From: Legionella sheltonii
Lineage (GTDB): Bacteria > Pseudomonadota > Gammaproteobacteria > Legionellales > Legionellaceae
Assembly: GCF_026191355.1 (NCBI RefSeq)
Contig: NZ_JAPHOQ010000011.1
Coordinates: 1 to 64,000, forward strand
Reading direction: 5' to 3'
DNA length: 64,000 nt
Each line of letters starts with the position of its first letter. The first letter of the stretch is position 1. Positions 14,964 to 26,667 of the stretch are shown piece by piece. The translations under genes were made by a program, and so were the position numbers. The notes below the pieces were generated by a model. It had not been told where the DNA came from, searched no databases, and saw only the letters and a program-made list of their open reading frames with translations.

Positions 14964-15965
14964 ATGTTGGTTTTAGGTATTGAATCCTCTTGTGATGAAA
15001 CTGGGGTAGCCATTTATGATTCCAATGCTGGTTTGTTAGCGCATGCGTTGCATTCGCAAATTGATACCCATCGAGTGCATGGTGGTGTGGTACCTGAGCT
15101 GGCTTCCCGGGATCATATTAATTATTTGGTGCCTTTACTCGATAAAGTATTACAACAGGCAGGTCTTGATAAAAAAGCATTGGATGGAATTGCTTATACA
15201 GCAGGACCAGGGCTAATTGGCGCATTACTGGTTGGTTCCTGTTTTGCCAAAAGCCTGGCCTATGCATTACAAATTCCTGCGTTAGCCATTCATCATTTGG
15301 AAGCTCATCTTTTGGCGGCAAAAATGGAAACTCCTTCACTCGAATTTCCTTTTATTGCGCTTTTGGTATCCGGTGGCCATTGCCAATTGGTTGAAGTCAG
15401 CGATTTGGGGAAATACAGTATACTCGGTGATACTCTTGATGATGCTGTGGGTGAGGCGTTTGATAAAACCGCCAAGTTAATGGGAATACCCTATCCTGGA
15501 GGTCCGGTACTCGCAGCGCTTGCAGATCAATGTGAATCAACTCCTTATCGTTTTCCACGTCCTATGACCGACCGCCCCGGCCTTGAGTTTAGCTTTAGCG
15601 GTTTAAAAACATTTGCCTTAAATACTTGGAATCAAAGTGCAAAAGATGAACGGGCACGAGCTGAAATTGCCAAGGCATTTCAGCAAGCCGTTGTCGACAC
15701 CTTAATGATTAAATGCAAGCGCGCGGTACAAGAATCTGGGTGTAAGCAATTGGTAGTTGCAGGGGGAGTTGGAGCGAACAAAGCGTTACGTTCAGGCTTA
15801 AGTGAATGGATTCAGAGTATTGGCGGGACGATTTATTTTCCCGCTTTAGAATATTGTACCGATAATGGTGCGATGATTGCTTATGCAGGATGTTTGCGGA
15901 TGTTAAGGGGAGAGAAGGATTTTAGTACTGGCGTAGAAGTTAAGGCAAGATGGCCTTTGGCTTAA
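14964..15965 (+). CDS. tsaD: tRNA threonylcarbamoyladenosine synthase subunit TsaD
   Basis: Transfers the threonylcarbamoyl group to A37 of ANN-decoding tRNAs with TsaB and TsaE. ASKHA-fold protein of 333 residues. It starts [20 protein letters not shown], has the metal-binding pair H111/H115 in [11 protein letters not shown], the phosphate loops VSGGHCQL and FSGLKT, and ends with [11 protein letters not shown] and [13 protein letters not shown]. The start at 14964 gives the family's usual N-terminus; the longer frame from 14862 adds residues never seen there. Divergent from rpsU, the common arrangement. Confidence 0.96.
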   Translation: MLVLGIESSCDETGVAIYDSNAGLLAHALHSQIDTHRVHGGVVPELASRDHINYLVPLLDKVLQQAGLDKKALDGIAYTAGPGLIGALLVGSCFAKSLAYALQIPALAIHHLEAHLLAAKMETPSLEFPFIALLVSGGHCQLVEVSDLGKYSILGDTLDDAVGEAFDKTAKLMGIPYPGGPVLAALADQCESTPYRFPRPMTDRPGLEFSFSGLKTFALNTWNQSAKDERARAEIAKAFQQAVVDTLMIKCKRAVQESGCKQLVVAGGVGANKALRSGLSEWIQSIGGTIYFPALEYCTDNGAMIAYAGCLRMLRGEKDFSTGVEVKARWPLA

Positions 15966-15989
15966 TTTGTTTTTCTATTTTCCAATTGG

Positions 15990-16020
15990 GTTCGTCCATT
16001 CTTTAATCTCATGGACGAAC
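15990..16020. terminator. Bidirectional terminator between tsaD and plsY
   Basis: A perfect 10-bp stem, GTTCGTCCAT (15990-15999) and ATGGACGAAC (16011-16020), with an 11-base loop, sits in the 74-bp space between the two convergent stops. It can serve both strands, although neither side has a long T run. Confidence 0.7.
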
Positions 16021-16039
16021 TTCAATGAGCATTTCCTTA

Positions 16040-16894
16040 TTATTCCTCTTTAGGCGTCTTGGTTTTTGTTTTGGACGCGGCTGGTTTTTTAGTCGTCTTG
16101 GTTTTCTTTTCAGGTGACTCGGCCTTTTTGCTGGTTGTTTTTGTAGTTTTAGTTGTTTTTGTTGCTTTAGGTGGAGTCACTATGGTTTCGGTAATGGTGA
16201 TGGTTTCTACCTCAATTTCTACTTCTGGTACAGATGGCTCTGCTGTTCTAGCTGGTGTCGCAGCCTCTGGCGGCTCATCCTGCATAATCTCGTTAATCAC
16301 ATTATTCTTTAATTTAATTTTTGGTTCTTTTTTATCAATAAGTCGAACAATATTGTCTTTGTGCTTGTAGAGCACTAAGAGGGCCATGATGAAAATAGGG
16401 GGGAAAATATCCAAACGTTGGATAAGTAACAGCGAATAAAATGGAGAAAAGCCTATAGCTGTAATGGATGCTAAAGAGGAATAGCGGGAGAATTTAGCAA
16501 CCAACAACCAAGTTGCTGCGACTAAAACACCGACAAGAAAATGAAAACCCAAGAGCGCTCCAATTGCCGTTGCAACCCCTTTTCCTCCTTTAAAGTCAAA
16601 GAAAACCGGATACATATGGCCGATAACTGCTGCTAAAGCAGTAAACCCTACTGTGGCAGGGCTGGCATCCAAGAGTTTGGCGATGAGTACAGGGATAGTA
16701 CCTTTGAGTATATCGGTAACCATAACCAGGGCTGCATATTTTTTTCCTGCAAGCCGCAAAACATTGGTGGCACCAGGATTTTTTGAACCCTCAATCCGTG
16801 GGTCAGGCAAAGAAAACGTTTTACTCACAATGACTGCAGAGCAAAAAGATCCCATTAAATAAGCAAGAACTACCAAGAATATGAACAATATCAC
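16040..16894 (-). CDS. plsY: Glycerol-3-phosphate acyltransferase PlsY with an unusual Lys/Thr-rich tail
   Basis: Membrane enzyme that acylates glycerol-3-phosphate from acyl-phosphate, the first step of phospholipid synthesis. The ~194-residue core has the family motifs GSKNPGATNVLR, FKGGKGVATAIGALLG near residue 105 and about five hydrophobic helices. The GTG at 16894 is chosen because AAGGAG lies 7 bases ahead and the protein then begins with its first membrane helix; an ATG at 16951 adds 19 non-conserved residues. The core ends near DKKEPKIK, where the family normally stops. A further 90 residues follow, first acidic/Thr-rich and then a Lys-Thr-Pro tail (KATKTTKTTKTTSKKA). See findings. 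Confidence 0.93.
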   Translation of the reverse strand: MILFIFLVVLAYLMGSFCSAVIVSKTFSLPDPRIEGSKNPGATNVLRLAGKKYAALVMVTDILKGTIPVLIAKLLDASPATVGFTALAAVIGHMYPVFFDFKGGKGVATAIGALLGFHFLVGVLVAATWLLVAKFSRYSSLASITAIGFSPFYSLLLIQRLDIFPPIFIMALLVLYKHKDNIVRLIDKKEPKIKLKNNVINEIMQDEPPEAATPARTAEPSVPEVEIEVETITITETIVTPPKATKTTKTTKTTSKKAESPEKKTKTTKKPAASKTKTKTPKEE

Positions 16895-17005
16895 CGATTG
16901 CTCCTTTTTCGGAAAGTCACTTATTATTGAATAATCTTTATTTTCAAGCAAGTGGCTGCGTTATAGTATGAGTGTAATTCGTGGAGTTATGAGTTTAGAG
17001 TACAG

Positions 17006-17116
17006 TTGCCCTCACCCCTGTCCCTCTCCCAAAAGAGGGACAGGGGTGCTCTCAACTTGAGTTAAAGAATATCTCTTCTCTCTACCAGGGAGAGGGTGCC
17101 CGTAGGACGGATGAGT
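17006..17116. repeat. Dispersed GC-rich palindromic repeat, copy A
   Basis: TGCCCTCACCCCTGTCCCTC, then a palindrome CCCTCTCCC/AGAGGGACAGGGG, and ending GGGAGAGGGTGCCCGTAGGA with CGGATGAG. Closely related copies lie at 19421-19574, 53199-53306 (inverted) and partly at 23786-23815 and 54377-54440. Confidence 0.7.
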
Positions 17117-17137
17117 GAACTTATGCGGGTATGCTCT

Positions 17138-18262
17138 TTATAAGTACAGAGCCTGTAAATCATTGGTGTAACGTCTTCCTAAAGCAGTTACTTGCCAGTG
17201 GGTGTCTGTTAACGTGATGAGTTTCTTATTTGCCGCAATTTGGAGTTTAGGGAGCAGATGACTCAGTGGCAACCCCGTGGTTTGAGTAAAGAGTGCTAAA
17301 GGAATGGCTTGTTCCAAACGCGTTGTGTTGAGCATAAATTCAAAAAGAAGATCGGGAGTGTTCACTTCTTCTAGACTGGCTAAAAAGGGTTTTTCAGAGT
17401 CGAGATACTCTCTGGGTTGACGGTGCTTGCGCGTTCTTAGTACTCGCTCTTTCGTAGTGATTTTGCCGTGGGCTCCGGCACCTATGCCTAAGTAATCGCC
17501 AAATAACCAATAATTTAAATTATGCCGGGCTTGTCGATCTGGTTTAGCAAAGGCAGAAATTTCATAGCGTGAAAAACCAGATTCTTTAAGTAGAGCGAGT
17601 CCTTCTTCCTCGAGAAGCCACGCTTCATCTTCAGAAGGTAATGGAGGTTTTACTTTGTAAAATACCGTATTTGGTTCTATGGTTAATTGATACCAGGATA
17701 AATGTTCGGGTTGATGCGCGATTGCCGTACGTAAATCATCGATTCCTTGAGCTACACTTTGTTTGGGCAAACCGTGCATAATGTCTAAATTGATATTAGT
17801 AAACCCGGCATTACGGGCGGATTCAATGGCACGATGCGCTTGTTGGGCATCATGAATCCGGCCTAAGGCGTGTAGATGTTCTGGGTTGAAGCTTTGAATG
17901 CCCAGGGAAAGCCGATTAATACCAATTTGTCGGTATTCAGTAAAGCGTTGTTGCTCTACAGTACCTGGATTGGCTTCCATGGTGATTTCTATATCCTTGG
18001 CAAAGGACAAAAGGCGCCTCAATTCAGTAAATAAGGTGTCGTAGGCTTGAGCAGAAAAAAGGCTCGGGGTGCCACCGCCAAGGAAAATAGAGTAAATCTC
18101 ACGTGCTTCAATGTGTTGCAAATCAGTTTTTAAGTCAGCAATAAGTGCTTGAATATAATTTTGCTCTGGCAACGTTTCCGGGCTTTTGTGGGAATTAAAA
18201 TCACAATAAGGGCATTTGCGGATACACCATGGAATGTGAATGTACAACGATAAAGGGATCAT
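17138..18262 (-). CDS. hemW: Radical SAM protein HemW (coproporphyrinogen oxidase-like heme chaperone)
   Basis: A 374-residue radical SAM enzyme. Its [4Fe-4S] motif CIRKCPYC gives C13, C17 and C20 in the CxxxCxxC spacing, followed by FLGGGTPSLF and TMEANPGTVE. HemW proteins resemble HemN but act in heme trafficking and lack the extra N-terminal HemN cysteine, as here. Start 18262 (MIPLSLYIHIPW) is the usual family N-terminus; the longer frame from 18340 is not supported. It stands alone, divergent from mdh. Confidence 0.92.
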   Translation of the reverse strand: MIPLSLYIHIPWCIRKCPYCDFNSHKSPETLPEQNYIQALIADLKTDLQHIEAREIYSIFLGGGTPSLFSAQAYDTLFTELRRLLSFAKDIEITMEANPGTVEQQRFTEYRQIGINRLSLGIQSFNPEHLHALGRIHDAQQAHRAIESARNAGFTNINLDIMHGLPKQSVAQGIDDLRTAIAHQPEHLSWYQLTIEPNTVFYKVKPPLPSEDEAWLLEEEGLALLKESGFSRYEISAFAKPDRQARHNLNYWLFGDYLGIGAGAHGKITTKERVLRTRKHRQPREYLDSEKPFLASLEEVNTPDLLFEFMLNTTRLEQAIPLALFTQTTGLPLSHLLPKLQIAANKKLITLTDTHWQVTALGRRYTNDLQALYL

Positions 18263-18407
18263 TACTCTTTTATACTGGCTTGTTTGGGAATGCAATAGTA
18301 TCATGTTGCGAGTTTTGTAACAAAAAATGTAATCATGCATTGAGCTTTCTTTCCCGCTTCGTAAGAAAGACTGTGCAGCGGTTACCTAAAAAATAAGAGG
18401 AAATCAC

Positions 18408-19397
18408 ATGGCAAATAAACGAGTTAGAGTTGCTATTACTGGGGCAGCTGGACAAATTGGTTATGCATTATTGTTTCGTATTGCTTCCGGACAAATGTTT
18501 GGTGCAAACACGGAAGTAGAATTAAATCTGCTTGAGCTTGAAGCAGCGCTTCCTTCTCTGGAAGGAGTTGCAATGGAGCTTGATGATTGTGCCTTTCCTT
18601 TATTGAAGCGTGTTGTGTGTACTGCAGATATGAATAAGGCAATGGACGGCGTGAACTGGGCATTACTGGTTGGTTCTGTGCCACGTAAACAAGGGATGGA
18701 ACGCGCTGATTTATTGGAAATTAATGGCGGCATCTTCACCAAGCAAGGCCAGGCAATTAATGATCATGCAAGCGATGATGTGCGCGTTTTTGTAGTAGGT
18801 AATCCTTGCAATACAAACTGCTTGATTGCAATGCATCATGCCAAAGATGTACCTAATGATCGTTTTTATGCCATGACTACTTTAGATGAATTAAGATCAC
18901 GTACTCAGTTGGCTAAAAAAGCAGGTGTTGATATCACTGCAGTCACTCAAATGACCATTTGGGGGAACCATTCTTCGACTCAATATCCTGATTTTTATAA
19001 TGCGAAGATTAATGGCGTTTCTGCAGCTCAAGTGATTGATGAGTCTTGGTTGCAAGATACTTTTGTTTCTACGGTACAACAACGCGGTGCAGCAGTAATC
19101 AAAGCACGTGGTTCTTCATCTGCTGCTTCAGCAGCTAATGCCATAATCACCGGTGTGAATCATTTGGTTAATGATACTCCTGCAGGTGAATCATTCTCTA
19201 TGTGTCGTAGTTCTCAAGGTGAATATGGTGTGGATGAAGGGTTAATCTTCTCATTCCCTTGCCGCCGCGAACACGGAGAGTTAAGTGTCGTTGAGGGATT
19301 ACCTTTTAATGCGTACGGTCGTGAGATGTTTGACAAGACATTGCATGAGTTGAGACAAGAGCGTGATACCGTTAAGTCTTTAGGGTTGTTGGATTAA
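18408..19397 (+). CDS. mdh: Malate dehydrogenase (NAD)
   Basis: Interconverts malate and oxaloacetate in the TCA cycle, cytoplasmic. The 329-residue protein has the Rossmann loop [17 protein letters not shown], the substrate-binding loop with [24 protein letters not shown], and the catalytic His in [14 protein letters not shown]. This is the LDH/MDH type-2 (cytosolic-like) form. AGAGGAAA precedes the ATG. A single-gene transcript, followed by a dispersed repeat. Confidence 0.97.
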   Translation: MANKRVRVAITGAAGQIGYALLFRIASGQMFGANTEVELNLLELEAALPSLEGVAMELDDCAFPLLKRVVCTADMNKAMDGVNWALLVGSVPRKQGMERADLLEINGGIFTKQGQAINDHASDDVRVFVVGNPCNTNCLIAMHHAKDVPNDRFYAMTTLDELRSRTQLAKKAGVDITAVTQMTIWGNHSSTQYPDFYNAKINGVSAAQVIDESWLQDTFVSTVQQRGAAVIKARGSSSAASAANAIITGVNHLVNDTPAGESFSMCRSSQGEYGVDEGLIFSFPCRREHGELSVVEGLPFNAYGREMFDKTLHELRQERDTVKSLGLLD

Positions 19398-19420
19398 GGA
19401 TAATTTCCTTTCTGTATGTT

Positions 19421-19574
19421 TGCCCTCACCCCTGCCCCTCTCCCGATAACGGGAGAGGGGATTTTAAAATGCTCCCTCTTTAGAAAAGGGATAGGTTTTT
19501 TTCTTTTTCAAAGGGGTAGATACTTTTGAATCCCTTCTCCCCTGGGGGAGAAGGTGCCTGTAGGGCGGATGAGG
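19421..19574. repeat. Dispersed GC-rich palindromic repeat, copy B
   Basis: Starts TGCCCTCACCCCTGCCCCTC, forms CCCTCTCCCGATAACGGGAG, and ends with GGGGGAGAAGGTGCCTGTAG and GGCGGATGAGGG. Same family and orientation as copy A at 17006. It fills the space between mdh and the convergent hypothetical gene and could act as a terminator for both. Confidence 0.75.
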
Positions 19575-19575
19575 G

Positions 19576-20436
19576 TCACTTCGGTATATTTGTCATACTG
19601 ATCGAATTAAAATCATTTTCTGCAAACGAAGAATGTTCTTGACGATTTTTATATTCTTCACTCTGATATATTCTAAAGAATTCTGAAAATTCTGATCGAG
19701 TCAAAATCTTTTCGGCTACCGAATTGCGTAAAAGTGCAGAAATAGAGCGTCCATTAGATAATATTCCATTGAGTTTATCCATGAGTTGCTCTACTTGGAC
19801 TAGGGGATCTGGATGGTTTTGCAGCAAGTCAGGTAAGAACTTAACTATTGCTTTGGCGAGTTGTTCGTCGGTTAAGTAGAGAATTAAACGTGTGCCAGCA
19901 ATCTGAATAAAATTTTCTTTAGATTCCATAATCAAACGTGATAAAAATTCCGGATCTTTTTTCAAATGAGAATTTAGTCTTTTGCTAAACCCAAGAAAAT
20001 TCCTATGCGCAATTAACATTGCGGGTAATTCAGGCTCTTGTTGCGGGGAAGTTCTTTCAGATATTGTGTTTAGCCAGGGGATAAGCTCCACATCATGTTG
20101 AGGATTTTGCAAAGCATAAAAATGGAGTCTGGATGAAATTTTAGGACGGTGAAGGAGGTATTTATTCCAGTCAACAACGTCCTTATGTTGCTCAGCCAGC
20201 GAATCAACGGATTTTTTTATAGGCTCAAAATTAATTCCCCACTTTTCAAAATGGGGTAATGCTGATCCTAAAGCTTTTACCAATTTACGGAAGCTTGTTT
20301 TTTCATTAGCCTCATAGTTATCCATCGCGTCTTTGAGCTGTTGAATTTCATCATAGGTGTATTTTCCATTTCTCATGGGGATCAAATGAAAAACGGCTTC
20401 AATGGCTTCGTTTAAAGAAGCAAAAGGGTCATCCAT
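19576..20436 (-). CDS. Hypothetical protein, possible Dot/Icm substrate
   Basis: A 286-residue soluble helical protein that I do not recognise. No signal peptide or membrane helix. Segments such as DEIQQLKDAMDNYEANEKTS and LVQVEQLMDKLNGILSNGRS look like helical bundles. The C-terminal 40 residues are rich in Glu and Ser (RIYQSEEYKNRQEHSSFAEN), which resembles the E-block signal of some Legionella effectors, but this is weak evidence. Transcribed alone from an AT-rich 277-bp space shared with the divergent transporter. Confidence 0.6.
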   Translation of the reverse strand: MDDPFASLNEAIEAVFHLIPMRNGKYTYDEIQQLKDAMDNYEANEKTSFRKLVKALGSALPHFEKWGINFEPIKKSVDSLAEQHKDVVDWNKYLLHRPKISSRLHFYALQNPQHDVELIPWLNTISERTSPQQEPELPAMLIAHRNFLGFSKRLNSHLKKDPEFLSRLIMESKENFIQIAGTRLILYLTDEQLAKAIVKFLPDLLQNHPDPLVQVEQLMDKLNGILSNGRSISALLRNSVAEKILTRSEFSEFFRIYQSEEYKNRQEHSSFAENDFNSISMTNIPK

Positions 20437-20713
20437 AGATTCATCCTCAATAGGAGCAGGCCCTTCTTTAAAAGTAGTTTATAAAAAATGAAAATGCCAA
20501 GCTTTTTTACATATTGCACTTAATAAATTGTTATTTTGTAAAAAAAAGTCTTAAAATCAATGATTTTATGCTGCAATGCAGCATTTGTACGCTTTAAATT
20601 AATAGTGAAAATCAGCGGTTTGGGTGTGCTTGAATTATCCTAAAGCGACGTGATTGTATCGGATAATTCAGGTACAATAAGTCCATTATTTTTTCCCAAG
20701 GCAGGTGCGCAAC

Positions 20714-21607
20714 ATGCGGTCGTTCAAGGTAAGCTGTGTCATTATTATTGCCATTGTTTTTTGGGCTTCAGCATTCGTTGGAATACGTATTGGTTTAGCC
20801 GGCTACTCTCCAGGAGCGCTTGCTCTTTTACGATTTATTGTTGCATCACTGTGTATGTTGGTCATTTACTATAGTTTAGGAATTAAGAAACGAGTGGTAT
20901 GGAAGGATCGTATTCAACTGCTGCTTGCGGGGATGGCAGGGATAGGTATTTATAATATTTGTTTGAATTATGGGGAGTTAAGCGTCTCTGCAGGCATAGC
21001 CAGTTTTGTTATTGGTTTAATGCCGGTGATGACCGTACTTTTATCACTGGTTTTTTTACGGGAAAAACTGACGCGCGGCGTTTGGTTCGGTATCTTCATC
21101 AGTATATTGGGTCTGGCTTTATTGGCGATTGGAGAGAGTTCGGAGCCTGGAATGCAACAGGGAATTCTGGCGATTTTGGTATCTGCATTAATGGGTGCGA
21201 TCTTAACTATCATTCAAAAGCAATTTGTGAGTGTCTATCATCCTGTGGCAATCATTGCTTGGGTTATGTGGGGTGGCACTTTATTGTTAGCCCTATTTTT
21301 GCCTGACATGCTCCAGCAAATTCAAAGTGCTGATTTTCAAACTACCGCCGCCGTTATTTATATGGGTATATTCCCAGCAGCTCTAGCGTATTTGGCATGG
21401 GGGTACGTGTTGAAATATTTATCTGCTTCCAATGCATCCATAACACTTTATGCGCTGCCTATCGTATCCACCTTAATGGGTGTTTTTTTCTTAGATGAAC
21501 ACATCTCACTACGCTCCCTTGCTGGATGCACTATTACTCTGCTAGGAGCTTTTGTTGCCAATCACTTCCAGGGGCGTCGAAAAGCCAACTTGGGCACACA
21601 AAGCTGA
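20714..21607 (+). CDS. EamA/DMT-family transporter
   Basis: A 297-residue inner-membrane protein with about ten hydrophobic helices in two EamA halves. The first half opens with IVFWASAFVGIRIGLAGYSP and the second with LVSALMGAILTIIQKQFVSV, as in the drug/metabolite transporter superfamily. Members export amino acids, metabolites or drugs; the substrate cannot be read from sequence. ATG 20714 lies 8 bases behind AGG; a GTG at 20705 is possible. No partner gene. Confidence 0.88.
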   Translation: MRSFKVSCVIIIAIVFWASAFVGIRIGLAGYSPGALALLRFIVASLCMLVIYYSLGIKKRVVWKDRIQLLLAGMAGIGIYNICLNYGELSVSAGIASFVIGLMPVMTVLLSLVFLREKLTRGVWFGIFISILGLALLAIGESSEPGMQQGILAILVSALMGAILTIIQKQFVSVYHPVAIIAWVMWGGTLLLALFLPDMLQQIQSADFQTTAAVIYMGIFPAALAYLAWGYVLKYLSASNASITLYALPIVSTLMGVFFLDEHISLRSLAGCTITLLGAFVANHFQGRRKANLGTQS

Positions 21608-21707
21608 ATTTTCCTCTAGATTTTCTGCATCGATGATGCCATAAGTTTCTTACTTATTCACTGTGAAAAGATGCCAACAGGGTTTATACTTTTATTTTTC
21701 GTTTTGA

Positions 21708-23753
<2,046 letters not shown>

Positions 23754-24092
23754 GGAACCTTTCATCTGATTAATTTTAGAATCTCCTCTCCCACTGGTGA
23801 GAGAGGGGAGGAGGGAAAGTCTTTCACTTTAATGGCAGTTACCCTAACGGGATTATGATTTCTCAGCTGGTTTTTTTGAGAAGCAAAATATTGCGTCGTT
23901 GCATTAATATTCGAAATAAATAGTTAGGTGATGCAAGCGCTAATCCAGGCTATCACTCTTTAAAATTAAGGTTGAGTTTCTTTGATAATTTTATAAATAT
24001 AGTGCATTATTTTGTTTATTTTGTTATTATACTGTTCAATTTTTATATCACTTAGCCTTTTGTAGGTTATGTTTTAATCGATCAGGATTTTT
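23754..24092. other. Gene-free stretch before deaD with a partial dispersed repeat
   Basis: CTCCTCTCCCACTGGTGAGA followed by GAGGGGAGGAGG (about 23786-23818) is a hairpin related to the GC-rich dispersed repeats and may terminate fadH. The remaining ~250 bases are AT-rich and must include the deaD promoter and leader. Cold-induced helicase genes often have long leaders, but no specific structure is evident to me here. Confidence 0.45.
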
Positions 24093-25799
24093 ATGTCTCA
24101 AGAAATAACAAGCTTCGCGTCCTTTAATTTTTCAGATGCTTTAAATAAAGCACTAGAGGATATGAAGTTTACTACTCCTTCTCCAATTCAAGTACAAACG
24201 ATACCTTTACTGATGGAAGGTCGAGATGCGATTGCTTTGGCGCAAACAGGAACAGGAAAAACGGCTGCTTTTGCTTTGCCTATATTGCAAAATTTATCTC
24301 CTAATGTGCAAGGTACTCAAGCTTTAATTTTGGCTCCAACTCGCGAATTAGCGATTCAAGTTGCCGAGCAGTTTGAATTATTGAGTGCTAAACAACGGGG
24401 TGTTACTGTTGCTGTTTTATGTGGTGGGCAAGATTATGGCCGTCAATTAAAACAATTAAAAGCAGGTGCTCATGTTGTGGTAGGAACTCCTGGTCGTATT
24501 TTAGATCATATCGACAGACGTACTTTGAATCTCGATAATTTGCGTACATTCATTCTTGATGAAGCGGATGAAATGTTGCGTATGGGCTTTATTGAAGATA
24601 TTGAAACCATCATGGCAAAACTGCCTGAAAAGAAACAAATAGGTCTGTTTTCAGCAACTATGCCTTATCGTATTCGACAAATTGCCAACACTTATTTGCA
24701 TGATCCTGTGTCCATCGAAATACGAGCAGAAACCGCTACTGTGAAAAGTATCGAACAACGATTTTTATTTGCTTCTGGACACCAAAAACCTGATGCCCTA
24801 TTACGTGTATTGGCTGTAGAAGAATATCAAGGAGTGATTGTATTCGTACGCACTAAAAGCAGTACTGAAGAAGTTGCCGAACTCTTGCAACAACAAGGCC
24901 TGCGGGCTATGGCCATACATGGTGATATTACTCAAGCATTACGTGAGCGTATTATTGCGCAATTCAGACAAGGAGCTATTGATATCCTGGTCGCTACGGA
25001 TGTGGCTGCTCGCGGTCTGGATGTGGAGCGAGTAACCCATGTAATAAACTATGATTTACCCCATGATAATGAAACCTATGTTCATCGCATTGGAAGAACA
25101 GGTAGAGCAGGGCGTTCTGGGGTAGCTGTTTTATTTGTAACCCCTAAAGAATCCCGTTTAATTAGCAGTATTGAGCGTCATACGCGTCAACGTATTACCA
25201 AAGTGGCAGTGCCCAATGACCATATGATTCAAACTGCACGTCAACAACGTTTCATGGCAAATATCACAGAACGTTTAGAACATGCAAACTTGCCTTCATA
25301 CAAACGAATTATTGAAGAATACATTAAAGAAAATGATGTTTCTGCAGTAGATGTTGCGGCAACACTTGCTTTGTTGTTAAACAAGGATTTGCCTTGGCAA
25401 AAAGAGCAAGTATTACCTAAATCCCCCCGTCCGGCTAAAGAAGGTCGTGCTGAGCGTGGTGGCAAATTTGAACGTTCTCGAACAGAGGAGCGAAAAGGTT
25501 TTGCTGCGGACAAGAAAGGTTCACGTGATGGACGTAAAAAATTTAATGATGAAGTAGTAGGACAGGATTTATTCCGAATCGATATCGGTAAAATTCACGG
25601 TGTGAAACCAGGTAATATTGTAGGCGCCATTGCGAATGAGGCGGGTTTACAAAGTAAACAAATTACTGGTCTTAAAATTCATGACGATCATTCAACGGTG
25701 CGCCTGCCTAAAGGCATGCCTAAAGAGGTAATGAGTGATTTAACTAAAGCTTGGGTCTGTGGACGTCAGCTAAAAATTACTTTAATTGGCAGTGCATAA
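24093..25799 (+). CDS. deaD: DEAD-box RNA helicase DeaD/CsdA
   Basis: ATP-dependent RNA helicase for ribosome assembly and mRNA decay, mainly in the cold. The 568-residue protein has the Q-motif (TPSPIQVQTIPLL), motif I AQTGTGKTA, Ia PTRELAIQV, II DEAD, III SAT, V ATDVAARGLDVE and VI HRIGRTGRAGRSG. A basic Arg/Lys/Gly-rich linker (~450-490) leads to the C-terminal DbpA/CsdA-type RNA-binding domain (FRIDIGKIHGVKPGNIVGAI). Monocistronic. Confidence 0.95.
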   Translation: MSQEITSFASFNFSDALNKALEDMKFTTPSPIQVQTIPLLMEGRDAIALAQTGTGKTAAFALPILQNLSPNVQGTQALILAPTRELAIQVAEQFELLSAKQRGVTVAVLCGGQDYGRQLKQLKAGAHVVVGTPGRILDHIDRRTLNLDNLRTFILDEADEMLRMGFIEDIETIMAKLPEKKQIGLFSATMPYRIRQIANTYLHDPVSIEIRAETATVKSIEQRFLFASGHQKPDALLRVLAVEEYQGVIVFVRTKSSTEEVAELLQQQGLRAMAIHGDITQALRERIIAQFRQGAIDILVATDVAARGLDVERVTHVINYDLPHDNETYVHRIGRTGRAGRSGVAVLFVTPKESRLISSIERHTRQRITKVAVPNDHMIQTARQQRFMANITERLEHANLPSYKRIIEEYIKENDVSAVDVAATLALLLNKDLPWQKEQVLPKSPRPAKEGRAERGGKFERSRTEERKGFAADKKGSRDGRKKFNDEVVGQDLFRIDIGKIHGVKPGNIVGAIANEAGLQSKQITGLKIHDDHSTVRLPKGMPKEVMSDLTKAWVCGRQLKITLIGSA

Positions 25800-25806
25800 T
25801 CTGTAA

Positions 25807-25826
25807 CCTGGGTGCTTGAGCCCAGG
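25807..25826. terminator. Short hairpin between deaD and the convergent gene
   Basis: CCTGGG (25807-25812) and CCCAGG (25821-25826) form a 6-bp stem only 8 bp after the deaD stop. It lies 5 bp from the convergent stop at 25831, so it could serve both. No clear T run. Confidence 0.4.
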
Positions 25827-25830
25827 CTCT

Positions 25831-26328
25831 CTATGCTTTGTAAGCGAATAAAGCTGCTGTTGTCGCTGCAGCAGCTAGAACGACCAAGCCTGCGGTGACC
25901 GGGGTAAAAAAAGCATGAGGATTTTCAGCGTGTTCTATTTCCTTTTTCAGATTAGTTTTCATACGTACAATCTTTTCTTTCACGGAATCAATTCGTTTGT
26001 CAGGGTCAGTATTTTCAGTCAGGGCCGGTAAAAAATGTTCTTGAAATGCTGTATTCGCTGAATTTATTTCATAGGCTCGTTCCTCGTTTGTTGCGTAAAA
26101 AGATAAAGAAGTACGGGTAATCGCTTCAAAAAGAGCAGCGCTTAAGCACAGCTTATCCTGTTCGTTCCATTGTGAGGAGTCAGTAATTTTAGAGTTTAAT
26201 TGATAGCGCGAATTATCTGCTTTATTTTCGGTAAAATGACTAATCGCTTCTTTTAATTCTTTTTCATCAGAAAGAATTTGCTCCATATAATCAAGACATT
26301 TGAGGATAAAATTTTGTTCAAAAGCCAT
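25831..26328 (-). CDS. Hypothetical protein with C-terminal membrane anchor
   Basis: A 165-residue protein: a soluble helical region and, at the very end, a hydrophobic helix (AGLVVLAAAATTAALFAYKA) with only two residues beyond it. This makes it a tail-anchored-type protein. Start 26328 (MAFEQNFILK) has a perfect AAGGAGG 8 bases ahead; the longer frame to 26502 is a run-in without such a site. The coiled region LKKEIEHAEN precedes the anchor. Not recognised. Tail-anchored proteins are frequent among Legionella effectors, but nothing else here supports that. Confidence 0.7.
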   Translation of the reverse strand: MAFEQNFILKCLDYMEQILSDEKELKEAISHFTENKADNSRYQLNSKITDSSQWNEQDKLCLSAALFEAITRTSLSFYATNEERAYEINSANTAFQEHFLPALTENTDPDKRIDSVKEKIVRMKTNLKKEIEHAENPHAFFTPVTAGLVVLAAAATTAALFAYKA

Positions 26329-26524
26329 TGTACGCGCCTCCTTGGCAAAAAATATTAATATAAATATCTTTTGCTTAGGGTGCAATCGAAAGACCGTAAA
26401 GTCTCTTTTTTGTGCATGAAATAAGCATATTTGCATTATTGTATTGTTTCCAAGAAGCGTTATATTGCATTTAACTATTTGATAAATAATTAAAAAATAC
26501 AAAAAATGCGTACACTTAAAAAAA

Positions 26525-26554
26525 TTGCTTATAAAGGATCTTTCATACTATAAT
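26525..26554 (+). promoter_or_regulatory. Probable sigma-70 promoter of plaA
   Basis: TTGCTT (26525-26530), an 18-base spacer and a perfect TATAAT (26549-26554), about 110 bases ahead of plaA. The surrounding gap 26329-26667 holds no other feature I can support. Confidence 0.5.
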
Positions 26555-26667
26555 GCGGAAGGCTTTTGTTTTTAAAATAACCAGATAAACTCTTCAAAAT
26601 TCAGTGCGGTAGTCCTCTTTAATCAAGATGACGCTGCTTTTTTTAGGATTAGAACTTAAGGGTATTC

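Noticed and set aside
16059..16370. Plus-strand hydrophobic 103-codon frame opposite the plsY tail
   Set aside because: Its Val/Leu runs are the antisense of the Lys/Thr/Glu repeats; no ribosome-binding site. The sense frame continues PlsY.
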